This document shows positions 6,257 to 14,609 of a stretch of DNA of 45,093 nt, in pieces (the stretch's first letter is position 1; each line of letters opens with the position of its first letter). This DNA is from JBBSBR01 sp038251135 (GTDB lineage: Bacteria; Patescibacteriota; Saccharimonadia; UBA4664), in assembly GCA_038251135.1 (NCBI GenBank), contig JBBSBR010000006.1, positions 1 to 45,093 on the forward strand, given 5' to 3'. The notes below the pieces were generated by a model that saw only the letters and a program-made list of their open reading frames with translations, was not told the origin of the DNA and ran no database searches. The position numbers were made by a program, and so were the translations under genes.

Positions 6257-7552
6257 TTACTCGTAGCGCAGCGAGTCGATCGGGCTCTGGCGCGCCGCAC
6301 GGTAGGCGGGCAGGGTGCCGGCCAGGAAGGCGATCCCCATGACGATGCCCATAATGATGAGGATTGCAGCTGGAGGGAAGGTAAATAGCTGGAGGCCGAC
6401 GAGGTCTTTAAGGAAACCGTTGAGGACGATCTGATTGATGACGGTGCCCACGATCATGGCCACTCCGACACCGAGCAGGCTCCCCCAGAATCCGAGCATC
6501 ACGGCTTCGCCGCTAAACAGCAGGAAGATGCGGCTGCCGCTCATACCCATGGCCTTCATGAGGCCGATCTCCTTGGTGCGCTCCTGTACACTCATCAGCA
6601 GAGTATTGATGATACCGAAACTGGCGGCCAGCAGCGCAATGATGGCGAAGCCGTTGAGAACCCAGACGATGGCGTTGATGACGGTCTTGAAGGTGCCGAT
6701 CTGATCCTCAACCGTCTGCGCCATATAGCCCTTGGCCTTGAGCTCGTTCTTGAGCGTGGTAATCTGCGCCTCGCTCCAACTAGGGTCGAACTGAGCGGTG
6801 GCGGCCATGAACGTCTGAGTGGCAGCGGCCGGCAGGCCGGTAGTCTGCGCGGCGTAGAGCTGCTTGGTGAGGACGGTATTGGCCTGGATGGAGGTGCCGC
6901 CCAGCAGGCTCTTGTCTTGAACACTCACAATGGTCCCCGGCACCGTGACCTGCTCGCCCAAGCCGTTCGTCAGGCCAAAAATGATCGTCTTGCCGATCGC
7001 GTCCCCGGCGTCTTTGAAACCCAGACTCGTCACGTAGCTCAAGGGTATCATGGCCTGAGCTTGCGTCGTGTTGTTACTGATCTGGCTCCCCGCCTTGAGG
7101 GTATAGTTGGCGCCCTGCACGTACTGGGTCACGCTGGCCACGTACTGCTCGTCCGATGGTCCGCTCACGAAGTCGATGGACGGGCTCAAATACGGCTCAA
7201 CCGACTTGATACCGCTGGTGGCCCGAATCTTGGTGACATCGGCAGCGGTGAGCACGACGACGCTGCGGTTGCCTTCGCTGGCGATGTTGGCGGTTTTTTT
7301 GGTCGGGTCGTACTTCTTGGGAGCATCGCTGGTGGAGAATCCGGCCGTGGGGGCGGCGGTAATAATGAGTACGCCCTTGGCGCCCAGGTTGCCCACCTGC
7401 TTGTCGATGTAGCTCGATATGCCCGAGCCGAGACCGTTGGTGAGGGTGAGTGTGAAGGCGCCGATGAAGATGGCGATGATGGTCAGTGAGGTCCGGAGCT
7501 TGCTGCGGAACATGTTGGAACTGGCGGTGGTGACAATATCGATGAGTCTCAT
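6257..7552 (-). CDS. MacB/FtsX-type ABC transporter permease
   Basis: A 431-aa MacB-fold permease: an N-terminal helix (about residues 20-42, after MRLIDIVTTASSNMFRSKLRTS), a large extracytoplasmic MacB-PCD domain (about 45-285), and the C-terminal FtsX domain with three helices containing GFAIIALLAASFGIINTLLM, MSVQERTKEIGLMKAMG and the final segment ending PAYRAARQSPIDSLRYE. Such permeases use ATP to drive export or mechanotransmission at the membrane rather than classic transport. Its ATG overlaps the stop of the ATPase gene by 4 nt (ATGA), so subunits are co-translated. No periplasmic adaptor gene is adjacent, as expected for a cell without an outer membrane. The substrate cannot be inferred. 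Confidence 0.93.
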   Translation of the reverse strand: MRLIDIVTTASSNMFRSKLRTSLTIIAIFIGAFTLTLTNGLGSGISSYIDKQVGNLGAKGVLIITAAPTAGFSTSDAPKKYDPTKKTANIASEGNRSVVVLTAADVTKIRATSGIKSVEPYLSPSIDFVSGPSDEQYVASVTQYVQGANYTLKAGSQISNNTTQAQAMIPLSYVTSLGFKDAGDAIGKTIIFGLTNGLGEQVTVPGTIVSVQDKSLLGGTSIQANTVLTKQLYAAQTTGLPAAATQTFMAATAQFDPSWSEAQITTLKNELKAKGYMAQTVEDQIGTFKTVINAIVWVLNGFAIIALLAASFGIINTLLMSVQERTKEIGLMKAMGMSGSRIFLLFSGEAVMLGFWGSLLGVGVAMIVGTVINQIVLNGFLKDLVGLQLFTFPPAAILIIMGIVMGIAFLAGTLPAYRAARQSPIDSLRYE

Positions 7553-8256
7553 GCCTGACCGCCTTTCGGGCGCGGCGTATTGGCGATGATCCGGCCGTCC
7601 CGAATATGAATCTCACGGTCGCAACGGGCGGCCAGGTCTTCGTCGTGGGTGACGATAATGAGGGTAATTCCGTGCTTGGCGTTTAAGTCGAACAGCAACT
7701 GCTCGATCTTGGCGCCGGTGACCGAGTCGAGGTTGCCGGTGGGCTCGTCGGCAAAGATTATTTGAGGATTGTTGATGAGCGCGCGGGCAATGACGACGCG
7801 CTGCTTCTGGCCGCCGCTGAGGTCATTGGCTTTCGTCTTGATCTTGTCGGCCAGTTCGACCTGCTCGAGTACCTTCAGGGCGAGGCGCTTGCGCTCGGCA
7901 CTGCCGACGCCGGCAATCTTGAGAGGCAGAATGACGTTTTCGAGGACGCTGGCGTTGGCGTTGAGGAAGAACTGCTGAAAGACGAAACCGAACTTCTTGT
8001 TGCGCAGACTGTTGAGTTCTTTGGCCGGCAGCTTGGCGGCGTCTTGGCCGTCGATGGAGATCGTGCCGGCGGTGGGCTTGTCGAGGAGCGCCAAAAGGTG
8101 CATGAGCGTCGACTTGCCGGAGCCGGATTTGCCGATGATGGCCACCGATTCTCCCGGCTTGATATCGATGGTAACGTCTTGCAACGCTACCAGCAGGCTC
8201 TCGCCCTTGCCGTAACTTTTGACGAGTTTGTCGGTTTGCAGTACTGAAATAGCCAT
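7549..8256 (-). CDS. MacB/LolD-type ABC transporter ATP-binding protein
   Basis: A 235-aa ABC ATPase with Walker A GKSGSGKST (42-50), Q-loop VFQQFF (92-97), signature LSGGQKQR (146-153), Walker B IIFADEPTGNLD (166-177) and H-loop IIVTHDE. The EPTGNLD form is typical of the LolD/MacB/FtsE branch. It powers the overlapping FtsX-type permease. I used ATG 8256 rather than the upstream start at 8328 because the protein then begins with the usual strand (MAISVLQTDKLVKSYG) and AAGGAT lies about 9 nt upstream. A repeated TGTATAT element and palindrome lie directly upstream (8261-8289), suggesting repressor control. Confidence 0.94.
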   Translation of the reverse strand: MAISVLQTDKLVKSYGKGESLLVALQDVTIDIKPGESVAIIGKSGSGKSTLMHLLALLDKPTAGTISIDGQDAAKLPAKELNSLRNKKFGFVFQQFFLNANASVLENVILPLKIAGVGSAERKRLALKVLEQVELADKIKTKANDLSGGQKQRVVIARALINNPQIIFADEPTGNLDSVTGAKIEQLLFDLNAKHGITLIIVTHDEDLAARCDREIHIRDGRIIANTPRPKGGQA

Positions 8257-8260
8257 AGCC

Positions 8261-8289
8261 TGTATATCCTTGTATATACCTAATATACA
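8261..8289. promoter_or_regulatory. Palindromic operator candidate of the ABC exporter operon
   Basis: Perfect inverted repeat TGTATAT (8271-8277), N5, ATATACA (8283-8289), plus a third TGTATAT at 8261-8267 in direct repeat with the left arm. It lies 5-33 nt upstream of the ATPase start and overlaps the expected promoter and ribosome-binding region. Such TGTAT/ATACA boxes suit PadR- or GntR-type repressors of exporter operons, but no such regulator is encoded nearby. Confidence 0.5.
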
Positions 8290-8373
8290 CCCTAATTGCG
8301 CAGGATTAGCTCCGCGGGTTAGGGCCAACGGCGGAGCCGGCCAGCGGAAGCCGCCATATGCTAGACTTGGGGC

Positions 8374-9189
8374 ATGAGACTAGCCTTACGCATTATCCAG
8401 CGCCTGATCGTTGTGGGACTGGGCGTACTGGCGGTCTGGCTCATCGCCTTCGTGATCTTCCCGTTTACCAACGACCGCACCTCATGGGTTCTGGCACTGA
8501 TTCTAACCTACGGGATTTCGGCCTACTTCCTGCTGCCCATAATCGTCCGGACGGGGATCAGACTGGTCCAACCCAAACGTACCCCGCACTACACGCTGTC
8601 GACTGACGGGCTGCCCGCGGATCCGGTGAATTTGGTCCTGATCGGCACATTGAGACAATTGCGCCAGGCCTTCGCCCAGGCCGGCTGGGTGGAAGCCGAA
8701 CGCTTAAGTCCTAGGAGCGCGCTCCGGATGGTCAAGGCCTTCGTCTTGCGCCAATCCTATCCCGATGCGCCGTTTAGTTCGCTGTACCTTTTTGGCCGCG
8801 GCCAGGATATTGGCTTTCAGAAAGCCATTGGCAACGACCCGCGACGGCGCCACCACGTGCGGTTCTGGAGCAAAAATTTGGAACAGGCCAATCTGACCGT
8901 CGGCACGGCGGCTTTTTGGCATAAAGCCGACCGGCCGGATACTGATCGGGACGTGGCCTGGGTGGGGGCGGGGACAAAAGATACGGGCCTCGCCTTCACG
9001 CAACTGACTTTTCAGTTTACCCACGCTACCGACGACCACAGCGATACCGAGCGGAATTTAATTATGAGTTCCCTCCTGGCCAACGGCAGTATTACCAAAC
9101 CCAACAGCCTGAAAGCCGCAGCCAACGGTCCGGAAATTGTGAATCACTACCTGACCGACGGCCGGGTCGCCGTGGCTCAGCTCAAATAG
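8374..9189 (+). CDS. LssY C-terminal-domain membrane protein
   Basis: A 271-aa protein with two N-terminal transmembrane helices (about residues 9-30 and 38-58) followed by a soluble domain that matches the LssY C-terminal type: DPVNLVLIGTLRQLRQAFAQAGW, then the Leu-Ser-Pro-Arg-Ser segment, VRFW...., and the final segment with a TDGRVAVAQL end. The family is often fused to or found beside PAP2 phosphatases, and its biochemical role is unknown. The ATG lies 11 nt after a TATGCT box (8357-8362) and has no obvious ribosome-binding site, so it may be near-leaderless. It is a single gene. Confidence 0.7.
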   Translation: MRLALRIIQRLIVVGLGVLAVWLIAFVIFPFTNDRTSWVLALILTYGISAYFLLPIIVRTGIRLVQPKRTPHYTLSTDGLPADPVNLVLIGTLRQLRQAFAQAGWVEAERLSPRSALRMVKAFVLRQSYPDAPFSSLYLFGRGQDIGFQKAIGNDPRRRHHVRFWSKNLEQANLTVGTAAFWHKADRPDTDRDVAWVGAGTKDTGLAFTQLTFQFTHATDDHSDTERNLIMSSLLANGSITKPNSLKAAANGPEIVNHYLTDGRVAVAQLK

Positions 9190-9199
9190 CCGGCCAAGC

Positions 9200-9445
9200 C
9201 TAGCCGAGATACGGCCGCAGCAGGCCGATCAGTACATACAAAGCCATCGCAATGCCGAGCGCCCGGCGAAACCAGTTGACCCCGGAAGTAATCTCCAGAT
9301 AACTCCAGATGCCAATGGCTACGACAAAGATCAGATGCAACCCGGTATGCAAAATCCCGGTGGTTGCCCAACCGCCGGCTACGGCCAACAGCGCCACGAT
9401 GAGCGGCGGATTGGGACGCTGATAGAGCGTAAAGCCTCGAAACAC
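9200..9445 (-). CDS. Small membrane protein (81 aa)
   Basis: An 81-residue protein with GTG start (9443-9445) and a strong GGAGG ribosome-binding site 8 nt upstream. It has three probable transmembrane segments (about residues 15-30, 36-52 and 61-78), with a basic SGVNWFRRALG loop before the third. It resembles small uncharacterised membrane proteins common in actinobacteria and patescibacteria. A longer overlapping frame (9177-9485) has unnatural composition and is a shadow. It lies convergent with the LssY-type gene, 10 nt apart. Confidence 0.75.
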   Translation of the reverse strand: MFRGFTLYQRPNPPLIVALLAVAGGWATTGILHTGLHLIFVVAIGIWSYLEITSGVNWFRRALGIAMALYVLIGLLRPYLG

Positions 9446-9515
9446 TGTGGTTCCTCCAATATAGATAATGGCTTAACTGCCACAAGGTTCTAATGACAGA
9501 TTATACGCGCATACA

Positions 9516-10958
9516 CTAGTGGGCGGAAACGACGGACTTGGCGGCGGCTTCACCGCGCTGATCCTTGACGAGGATGAAAGCCAGAACCGAAGCGGTCAGG
9601 GCGAAGCCGATCCCCACGCGGAAGGCGGCCTGGTACCCGCTGACCTGAGCCACGGCCATCGCAATAGGTGAATGGCTGGCCGCCGCCGTGAGGCTCCTGG
9701 TAACTGCCGCCGAAGCCACGCCGGATAGAATGGCCAGTCCAATGGCACCGCCGATCTGCTGGGCGGTATTTAGAATGCCCGACGCCAGACCCGATTCATC
9801 GGCCGGCACGCCGGAAGTGGCGGCGATGGTAATGGATACGAAGGTCATACCGAGTCCGACGGCCATGACGGCCAGGCCGGGGAAGACATCGCCAAAGTAG
9901 CTACCGGTAACCGGGATGTGCGAGAGCATAAAGAGTCCGGCCGCCATGAAGAGCGGTGCGACGACCATGAAGCGCTTAAAACCGACTTTGGCCACGAACG
10001 TCGAAGTCACTGTCGCCGTAATACCGATTATGATGGTGACCGGCAAGAAGCTCAGACCTGAAAGCGACGGCGAATACCGTAAGATCTCCTGGATGTAGAG
10101 TGAGAGGAAGAAAAACATCGAAAACAGACTGGCGGTGACGGGCAGTTGCACGAGGTTGGCGGCCGTCAGATTGCGAATCCGAAAGATATCCAGCGGCACC
10201 AGCGGATTCTTGGCCCGCGATTCGTTGAGGATGAATCCGCCCAACAGCACAGCGGCCAGCACCATGAATCCAAGCGTCGACTGTGAGGTCCAACCCCAAG
10301 TTGGAGCCTTGGTGAGTCCATAAACAAGCGCCGCCAGTCCGGTAGTCACCAACACGGCCCCAGGAATGTCGAGGTCGTTGTGCTCAGCCTCAGACTCGTG
10401 CAACGGCAATACGCGCCAAGCGGCAATCGCGATAAAGATGCTCACCGGCACATTGACATAGAAGTTCCAACGCCAGTTGAAATACTGCGTGAGTATCCCG
10501 CCGAGCAGAACGCCGAAAGCGGCGCCACCGGCTGCCACCGCGCTCCACACGCCAAGCGCTCGATTGCGCTCCTTGCCCTCGCGATAGGTAATAAGCAGGA
10601 TCGACAAAGCGGCCGGCGACATAAAGGCGGCGGTGAGACCCTGAACGACCCGCCCGGCAATCATGAGCGTACTCGACTCCGAGGTGCCGACGACGAGCGA
10701 GGCGGTACCGAAGCCGATGACGCCGGCCAGAAAGGTCATTTTGCGCCCGTAGAGGTCGGCGACACGGCCGCCGAGGAGCAGAAATCCGCCGACCGCCAAG
10801 GTGTAAGCCGTGACGATCCATTGGAGATCGGACTGGGCGAAGTGGAGGGCTTTCTGGATGGACGGCAGAGCGACGTTAACGATGGAGACGTCGAGCACGA
10901 CCATGAATTGCGCCAGGGCCAAGAGACCCAAAATAAACCAGTGGTTAGTTTTCTTCAT
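9516..10958 (-). CDS. DHA2-family MFS drug efflux transporter (EmrB/QacA type)
   Basis: A 480-aa major facilitator protein of the size and hydropathy of 14-helix DHA2 proton antiporters. It starts MKKTNHWFILGLLALAQFMV and carries motif D1 LDVSIVNVALPSIQ in the first helix, motif A GGRVADLYGRKMTF in loop 2-3, and a motif C-like segment SAVAAGGAAFGVLLGGILTQ in helix 5. These proteins expel lipophilic cations, dyes and antibiotics using the proton gradient. GGGAGGG lies about 10 nt upstream of the ATG. It is divergent from a MarR regulator with overlapping promoters, the classic arrangement for a MarR-repressed efflux pump induced by its substrates. Confidence 0.95.
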   Translation of the reverse strand: MKKTNHWFILGLLALAQFMVVLDVSIVNVALPSIQKALHFAQSDLQWIVTAYTLAVGGFLLLGGRVADLYGRKMTFLAGVIGFGTASLVVGTSESSTLMIAGRVVQGLTAAFMSPAALSILLITYREGKERNRALGVWSAVAAGGAAFGVLLGGILTQYFNWRWNFYVNVPVSIFIAIAAWRVLPLHESEAEHNDLDIPGAVLVTTGLAALVYGLTKAPTWGWTSQSTLGFMVLAAVLLGGFILNESRAKNPLVPLDIFRIRNLTAANLVQLPVTASLFSMFFFLSLYIQEILRYSPSLSGLSFLPVTIIIGITATVTSTFVAKVGFKRFMVVAPLFMAAGLFMLSHIPVTGSYFGDVFPGLAVMAVGLGMTFVSITIAATSGVPADESGLASGILNTAQQIGGAIGLAILSGVASAAVTRSLTAAASHSPIAMAVAQVSGYQAAFRVGIGFALTASVLAFILVKDQRGEAAAKSVVSAH

Positions 10959-11007
10959 CGTGATCAGCCCTCCCGGCAGGTAAATAGTCAGAGATACGTT
11001 GGAACTG

Positions 11008-11060
11008 ATTGTAGTAAAAGTTACTTGATGTTGTCAATTATTTTGGATATCAAGTATAAT
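11008..11060. promoter_or_regulatory. Overlapping divergent promoters with MarR operator candidate
   Basis: Plus strand: TTGTCA (11031-11036), 18 bp, TATAAT (11055-11060) for marR. Minus strand: TTGACA (11032-11037), 18 bp, TACAAT (11008-11013) for the efflux pump. The two -35 boxes are the same 7 bp read on opposite strands. An inverted repeat ACTTGAT (11023-11029) / ATCAAGT (11049-11055) spans both, so one bound repressor dimer or pair could silence both genes. Confidence 0.7.
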
Positions 11061-11066
11061 TAAACT

Positions 11067-11504
11067 ATGAAACCCGCAGAGGCCACGCCTCACAGCTCTA
11101 TATACCTCTTGCTACTGGCCATTCTCGACCAGTTGAAGCACCAGGTAACCGTGCTGGCCGAAAAGCACGACTTAACCCTAATGCAAGCCAAAACTATCTA
11201 TATACTCGAAAGCGAAATTGAAGCCCCTATGAGCGCGCTCTCAACGACGCTGCACTGTGACGCGTCAAACGTAACCGGCATCGCCGACCGGCTCGAAGCT
11301 CACGGCCTCGTCGTGCGTAAACAATCTAAAACCGACCGCCGCGTAATGACGCTGGCGCTGACTCCCGCAGGCGTTACATTACGAAAATTAATGCTCCGGG
11401 AGATGGCCGAATTTGAAGCGGCCGAGCTTGGGCATGCCCTTACGGCCGATGAGACCGCGACGCTGTTTGGCCTGCTAACCAAGTTGGTTGCCCCGCGCTC
11501 GTAA
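11067..11504 (+). CDS. MarR-family transcriptional regulator
   Basis: A 145-aa winged-helix regulator with the usual MarR layout: N-terminal dimer helix (residues 8-30), the recognition region MSALSTTLHCDASNVTGIADRLEAHGLV, and the wing RKQSKTDRRVMTLALTPAG, where the DRR turn is characteristic. It probably represses itself and the divergent DHA2 pump, releasing DNA on binding a small aromatic or drug ligand. The TATAAT box ends 6 nt before the ATG, so the mRNA should be leaderless; no ribosome-binding site is seen. Confidence 0.93.
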   Translation: MKPAEATPHSSIYLLLLAILDQLKHQVTVLAEKHDLTLMQAKTIYILESEIEAPMSALSTTLHCDASNVTGIADRLEAHGLVVRKQSKTDRRVMTLALTPAGVTLRKLMLREMAEFEAAELGHALTADETATLFGLLTKLVAPRS

Positions 11505-11550
11505 CCTACCCCGAATAGCCTCGACATAACGCTTATGCTAAAATGGTAGC

Positions 11551-13278
11551 ATGCAAATCCGTAGCCATCACGTAGCTGCTTTCCTGCTCGCCGGAGCGGT
11601 CTTTTTGTCGTCGTTGGCCTGGTTTGGCTACCGCACGCCCAATGTCTACGCCACCTGCGGCACGGGGGCTTCGATCGCACTCATTAATCCGGTAACTGGT
11701 GCTACCGTTCACGGTATTTTTCAACTATCCGCCGGCACCAGCTCGACGGCCTTGCCGCAACCGTCCGGCGTCACCTTCACCGTCACCGCCCCCACTGCCC
11801 TAGTCGTCGGCAACGCCACCATGGCAACGAGCGGCCAGACCATAACTTGGTCATTTCCTTGGGACACCACCACCCTGCCGGACGGCAGCTATCAGATGGC
11901 GGCCATCGCCCACTACGGCGTCGATCCGGCCAGCGATTGCACCAGTAGCCCGACGGCCTTGACGGTTCAAAACACCACGTCGGGCGGCACCCAGACGCCG
12001 TCGCTCGCGGTCTCCGTTACCCCCAACACTTGGAACGGACTGCCCGGCCAAACCGCACCGTTTGCGGTTAGTGGAACCTACAAGAACCAGTTCGGAACCG
12101 CCTACCCGGTAGGCAGCACTAGCTCGGGCGCTGTCGTCGTCTGGTCGACGAACGCCGGCAGCCTCGGTTCGTCTAACACACCGACGACCAATTTTACGGC
12201 CGGCCCGCTCCCGGGAAACTATCTGTTGACCGCCAAGGTGACGATGAACAATGTCTCGGCGACAGCTACCGCCGCCCTCAGGATTAACTCGACCAGCGTC
12301 TCGGGGGGTTCGACGCCACTCAGCCCCAGCCCATCCCCAAGTTCGACTCGCACCGCGCCGCCATCTCCGTTCGATGCAACCGATCCTCCGTCGCTGATCG
12401 GCGTGGACGGCACCGCTCCGCTGACGGCTCAACAGATCCAAAAGCTCACCGCTACTCCGACCGTCTTTCGGCCCATGACCCCGACCAACTCGGCTCCGAT
12501 CGTCTCCGTTCCCATTCTCGGCTGCCTGCAAGCGAAAATCGGCGACAACTTCGCGGCAATCTCCGACGGTATGGTGCAACCAACCGCCAGCGACCGACTC
12601 AAGGCCTCCACCTGCTTTTCAGGCTCGGATAAAATCCCGGCCAGCATCGCTCCGGTAGCTCCGGCACATATCACCGAAGTCGCAACCTCGAAAGACTTTG
12701 TGAAACTCGACTCCATCAAGAACGCCACCATCACGAATGCCGACGGCAAGAAGATTGCCGTACTGCTACTGAGCGGCACGTCGGTCCCCAACAGCAGCGT
12801 CTTCCTCTACTTCTTCTCCGACCCTATGGTTCTGCGGGCCGAGACCGACGGCAGCGGTAACTACAACTACGTACTTCAAAACCCGCTCGTACCCGGCAAA
12901 CACGAAGTCTATGCGGTCGCAGCCAAAGACGCCGCATCGTTTGTGCGCACCCAGGCCCTGCCCATCACAATTGCCGCTGCCGCCTCGAGCGGGCAGAACG
13001 GCAGCCTGGTAATCGAGTCCAAACTCCAGCCGGTCCAAGTCGGGTTCATAATTGCTTCGATACTTATGGTCTTGGCGGCCGCGATGATTCTGTTGCGAAT
13101 GGTTCGCCGGACCAAGCCGGTCATGGCCGCTCCGACCGTATCTTATGCGCCAATTTCAACCGCCATGCCCTCGCCCGTCGACGCCGCGCCGCATCAGATC
13201 GGAACCGTCTTTATGCCGCAAACGTCCAAAGACTCGCCGCTGGTTCAACCGCCTGCCGATAATCAGCCGCACGGCTGA
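11551..13278 (+). CDS. Membrane-anchored Ig-like surface protein (575 aa)
   Basis: A 575-aa exported protein. It has an N-terminal signal peptide (HHVAAFLLAGAVFLSSLAWF, cleavage plausible at VYA-TC), an Ig-like domain (about 30-135, with the INPVTGATVHGIFQLSA start), a second beta domain (150-245), a Ser/Pro/Thr linker (about 250-275), a further domain (280-480), a C-terminal transmembrane helix (about 495-518, QVGFIIASILMVLAAAMILL) and a cytoplasmic Pro-rich tail. The tail would sit in the cytoplasm. The TGA stop overlaps the ATG of the histidine kinase by one base, so the two proteins are probably co-translated and may act together, for instance as sensor and surface receptor. TAAAAT lies 6 nt before the ATG (leaderless type). 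Confidence 0.8.
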   Translation: MQIRSHHVAAFLLAGAVFLSSLAWFGYRTPNVYATCGTGASIALINPVTGATVHGIFQLSAGTSSTALPQPSGVTFTVTAPTALVVGNATMATSGQTITWSFPWDTTTLPDGSYQMAAIAHYGVDPASDCTSSPTALTVQNTTSGGTQTPSLAVSVTPNTWNGLPGQTAPFAVSGTYKNQFGTAYPVGSTSSGAVVVWSTNAGSLGSSNTPTTNFTAGPLPGNYLLTAKVTMNNVSATATAALRINSTSVSGGSTPLSPSPSPSSTRTAPPSPFDATDPPSLIGVDGTAPLTAQQIQKLTATPTVFRPMTPTNSAPIVSVPILGCLQAKIGDNFAAISDGMVQPTASDRLKASTCFSGSDKIPASIAPVAPAHITEVATSKDFVKLDSIKNATITNADGKKIAVLLLSGTSVPNSSVFLYFFSDPMVLRAETDGSGNYNYVLQNPLVPGKHEVYAVAAKDAASFVRTQALPITIAAAASSGQNGSLVIESKLQPVQVGFIIASILMVLAAAMILLRMVRRTKPVMAAPTVSYAPISTAMPSPVDAAPHQIGTVFMPQTSKDSPLVQPPADNQPHG

Positions 13279-14606
13279 TGGCCAGATTAAGCCAACAACG
13301 CCGGGAGCTGATATACTCGCTCTTTCTGGTGATTTTTATCCCCCTCTGCCTGATCGGCGGAGCACTCTGGCTGACTTCGCAGGTCAAACTCAATTACGAC
13401 CAAGAATTGCGCCGCAAAGCCAACCTGGCCAACGAGGTCTTCGGAGTATCGGTGGCCGGCGCCCTCACCAGCAATACCACCGACCCAGCAGCGGTTCTGC
13501 TCCAATCGCTGATCGACGCCACCCGCCGCCAGGCGCCCGAGATCGATCAGCTGACCGTGACGATCGGCCGCGGCTCGGAGCTCCAGGTTCTGGCCAGTTC
13601 CGACACGAGTCTCGTACGCCAAGCGGATACCACAATTCAGTCGCAACTGGCCTACTCCAAACAAAACGCCATCGCCAGCCTGATCGCTTCGGGCGAGGGC
13701 AACGATCGCGAATGGCTCGTCGCCACGCCGATCTTGAGTCCGAGCGGATCGGTACTGGCCGTATCGACGATGCGCGTGTCGCTGGCCGCCGCCGATCAGG
13801 CCATGAACGCCGCCCTCATGAGCTCCTTCATCGTCCTCACCGTCATCCTGCTGGCCGTCATTGCCCTGCTGCTGCACCATTTCCGCTTCGTCGAGTATGC
13901 GGAGCTGTTCCGTAAGCAAAAAGAGCTCGATCAGATGAAAGACGACTTCATCAGCGTGGCGACCCACGAACTCAAAGCGCCCATGAGTATCATAAAGGGC
14001 TACATCTCGATGGCTCAGGAGGAGACCGATCTGCCCAAAATCAACGAGATGCTCACGATCGCCTTTAATCAGACCGACCGCTTAAACCACCTGGTAACCG
14101 ATCTGCTCGACGTTTCGCGGCTCGAGCAGGGCCGTACCAAGTACTCGGTGGAGAAGGTCGATCTGGCAGTCGTAATTAAGCCGATGTTGGCGGTCTTCAA
14201 AATGAAGGCTGAAGCCAAACAGCTCACACTCGACTATCAGGCGCCAACCAGTCTGCCGGACGTCGCCGCCGATCCGAACCGGGTGAGCGAGGTCTTTACC
14301 AACCTAATCGATAATGCCATCAAGTATTCCCGCACCGGAGCCGTGACGATCACCCACGCCTTTGACGCAACAACCGTTACAACCACCGTGGCCGATACCG
14401 GCATCGGCATGACGCCCGACGAACAGAGCCGCCTGTTTCAACGCTTCTATCGTGCACGCAACGACGACACAGCCGACATCGAGGGCACGGGGCTGGGTCT
14501 CTGGATCATCCACCAGTACATCGACCACATGAACGGATCCATCCGGCTCGAGAGCGAGAAAGGCGTTGGCTCAAAATTTATCGTGGTCTTGCCGCGGGCG
14601 AACTAG
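13278..14606 (+). CDS. Sensor histidine kinase
   Basis: A 442-aa kinase with two transmembrane helices (about 12-33 and 183-203) flanking a 150-residue extracellular sensor region, a HisKA domain with the phospho-acceptor in SVATHELKAPMSIIKGY (His230), and a HATPase_c domain: N box FTNLIDNAIKYS (Asn346), DTGIGM (373-378) and GTGLGLW (403-409). It should autophosphorylate on His and pass the phosphate to a response regulator. No response regulator is encoded nearby; the only partner in the operon is the Ig-like surface protein, with which it overlaps (TGATG). Its stop is 3 nt from that of trhO on the other strand. Confidence 0.95.
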   Translation: MARLSQQRRELIYSLFLVIFIPLCLIGGALWLTSQVKLNYDQELRRKANLANEVFGVSVAGALTSNTTDPAAVLLQSLIDATRRQAPEIDQLTVTIGRGSELQVLASSDTSLVRQADTTIQSQLAYSKQNAIASLIASGEGNDREWLVATPILSPSGSVLAVSTMRVSLAAADQAMNAALMSSFIVLTVILLAVIALLLHHFRFVEYAELFRKQKELDQMKDDFISVATHELKAPMSIIKGYISMAQEETDLPKINEMLTIAFNQTDRLNHLVTDLLDVSRLEQGRTKYSVEKVDLAVVIKPMLAVFKMKAEAKQLTLDYQAPTSLPDVAADPNRVSEVFTNLIDNAIKYSRTGAVTITHAFDATTVTTTVADTGIGMTPDEQSRLFQRFYRARNDDTADIEGTGLGLWIIHQYIDHMNGSIRLESEKGVGSKFIVVLPRAN

Positions 14607-14609
14607 GCT

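Noticed and set aside
9177..9485. 102-aa minus-strand frame over the 81-aa membrane protein gene
   Set aside because: Composition (many Arg, His, Ser, Cys) is that of an out-of-frame read; the 81-aa frame has a GGAGG site and clear membrane helices.
13145..13915. 256-aa frame overlapping the kinase start
   Set aside because: Arg/Pro/His-rich shadow of the Ig-protein tail and the histidine kinase.
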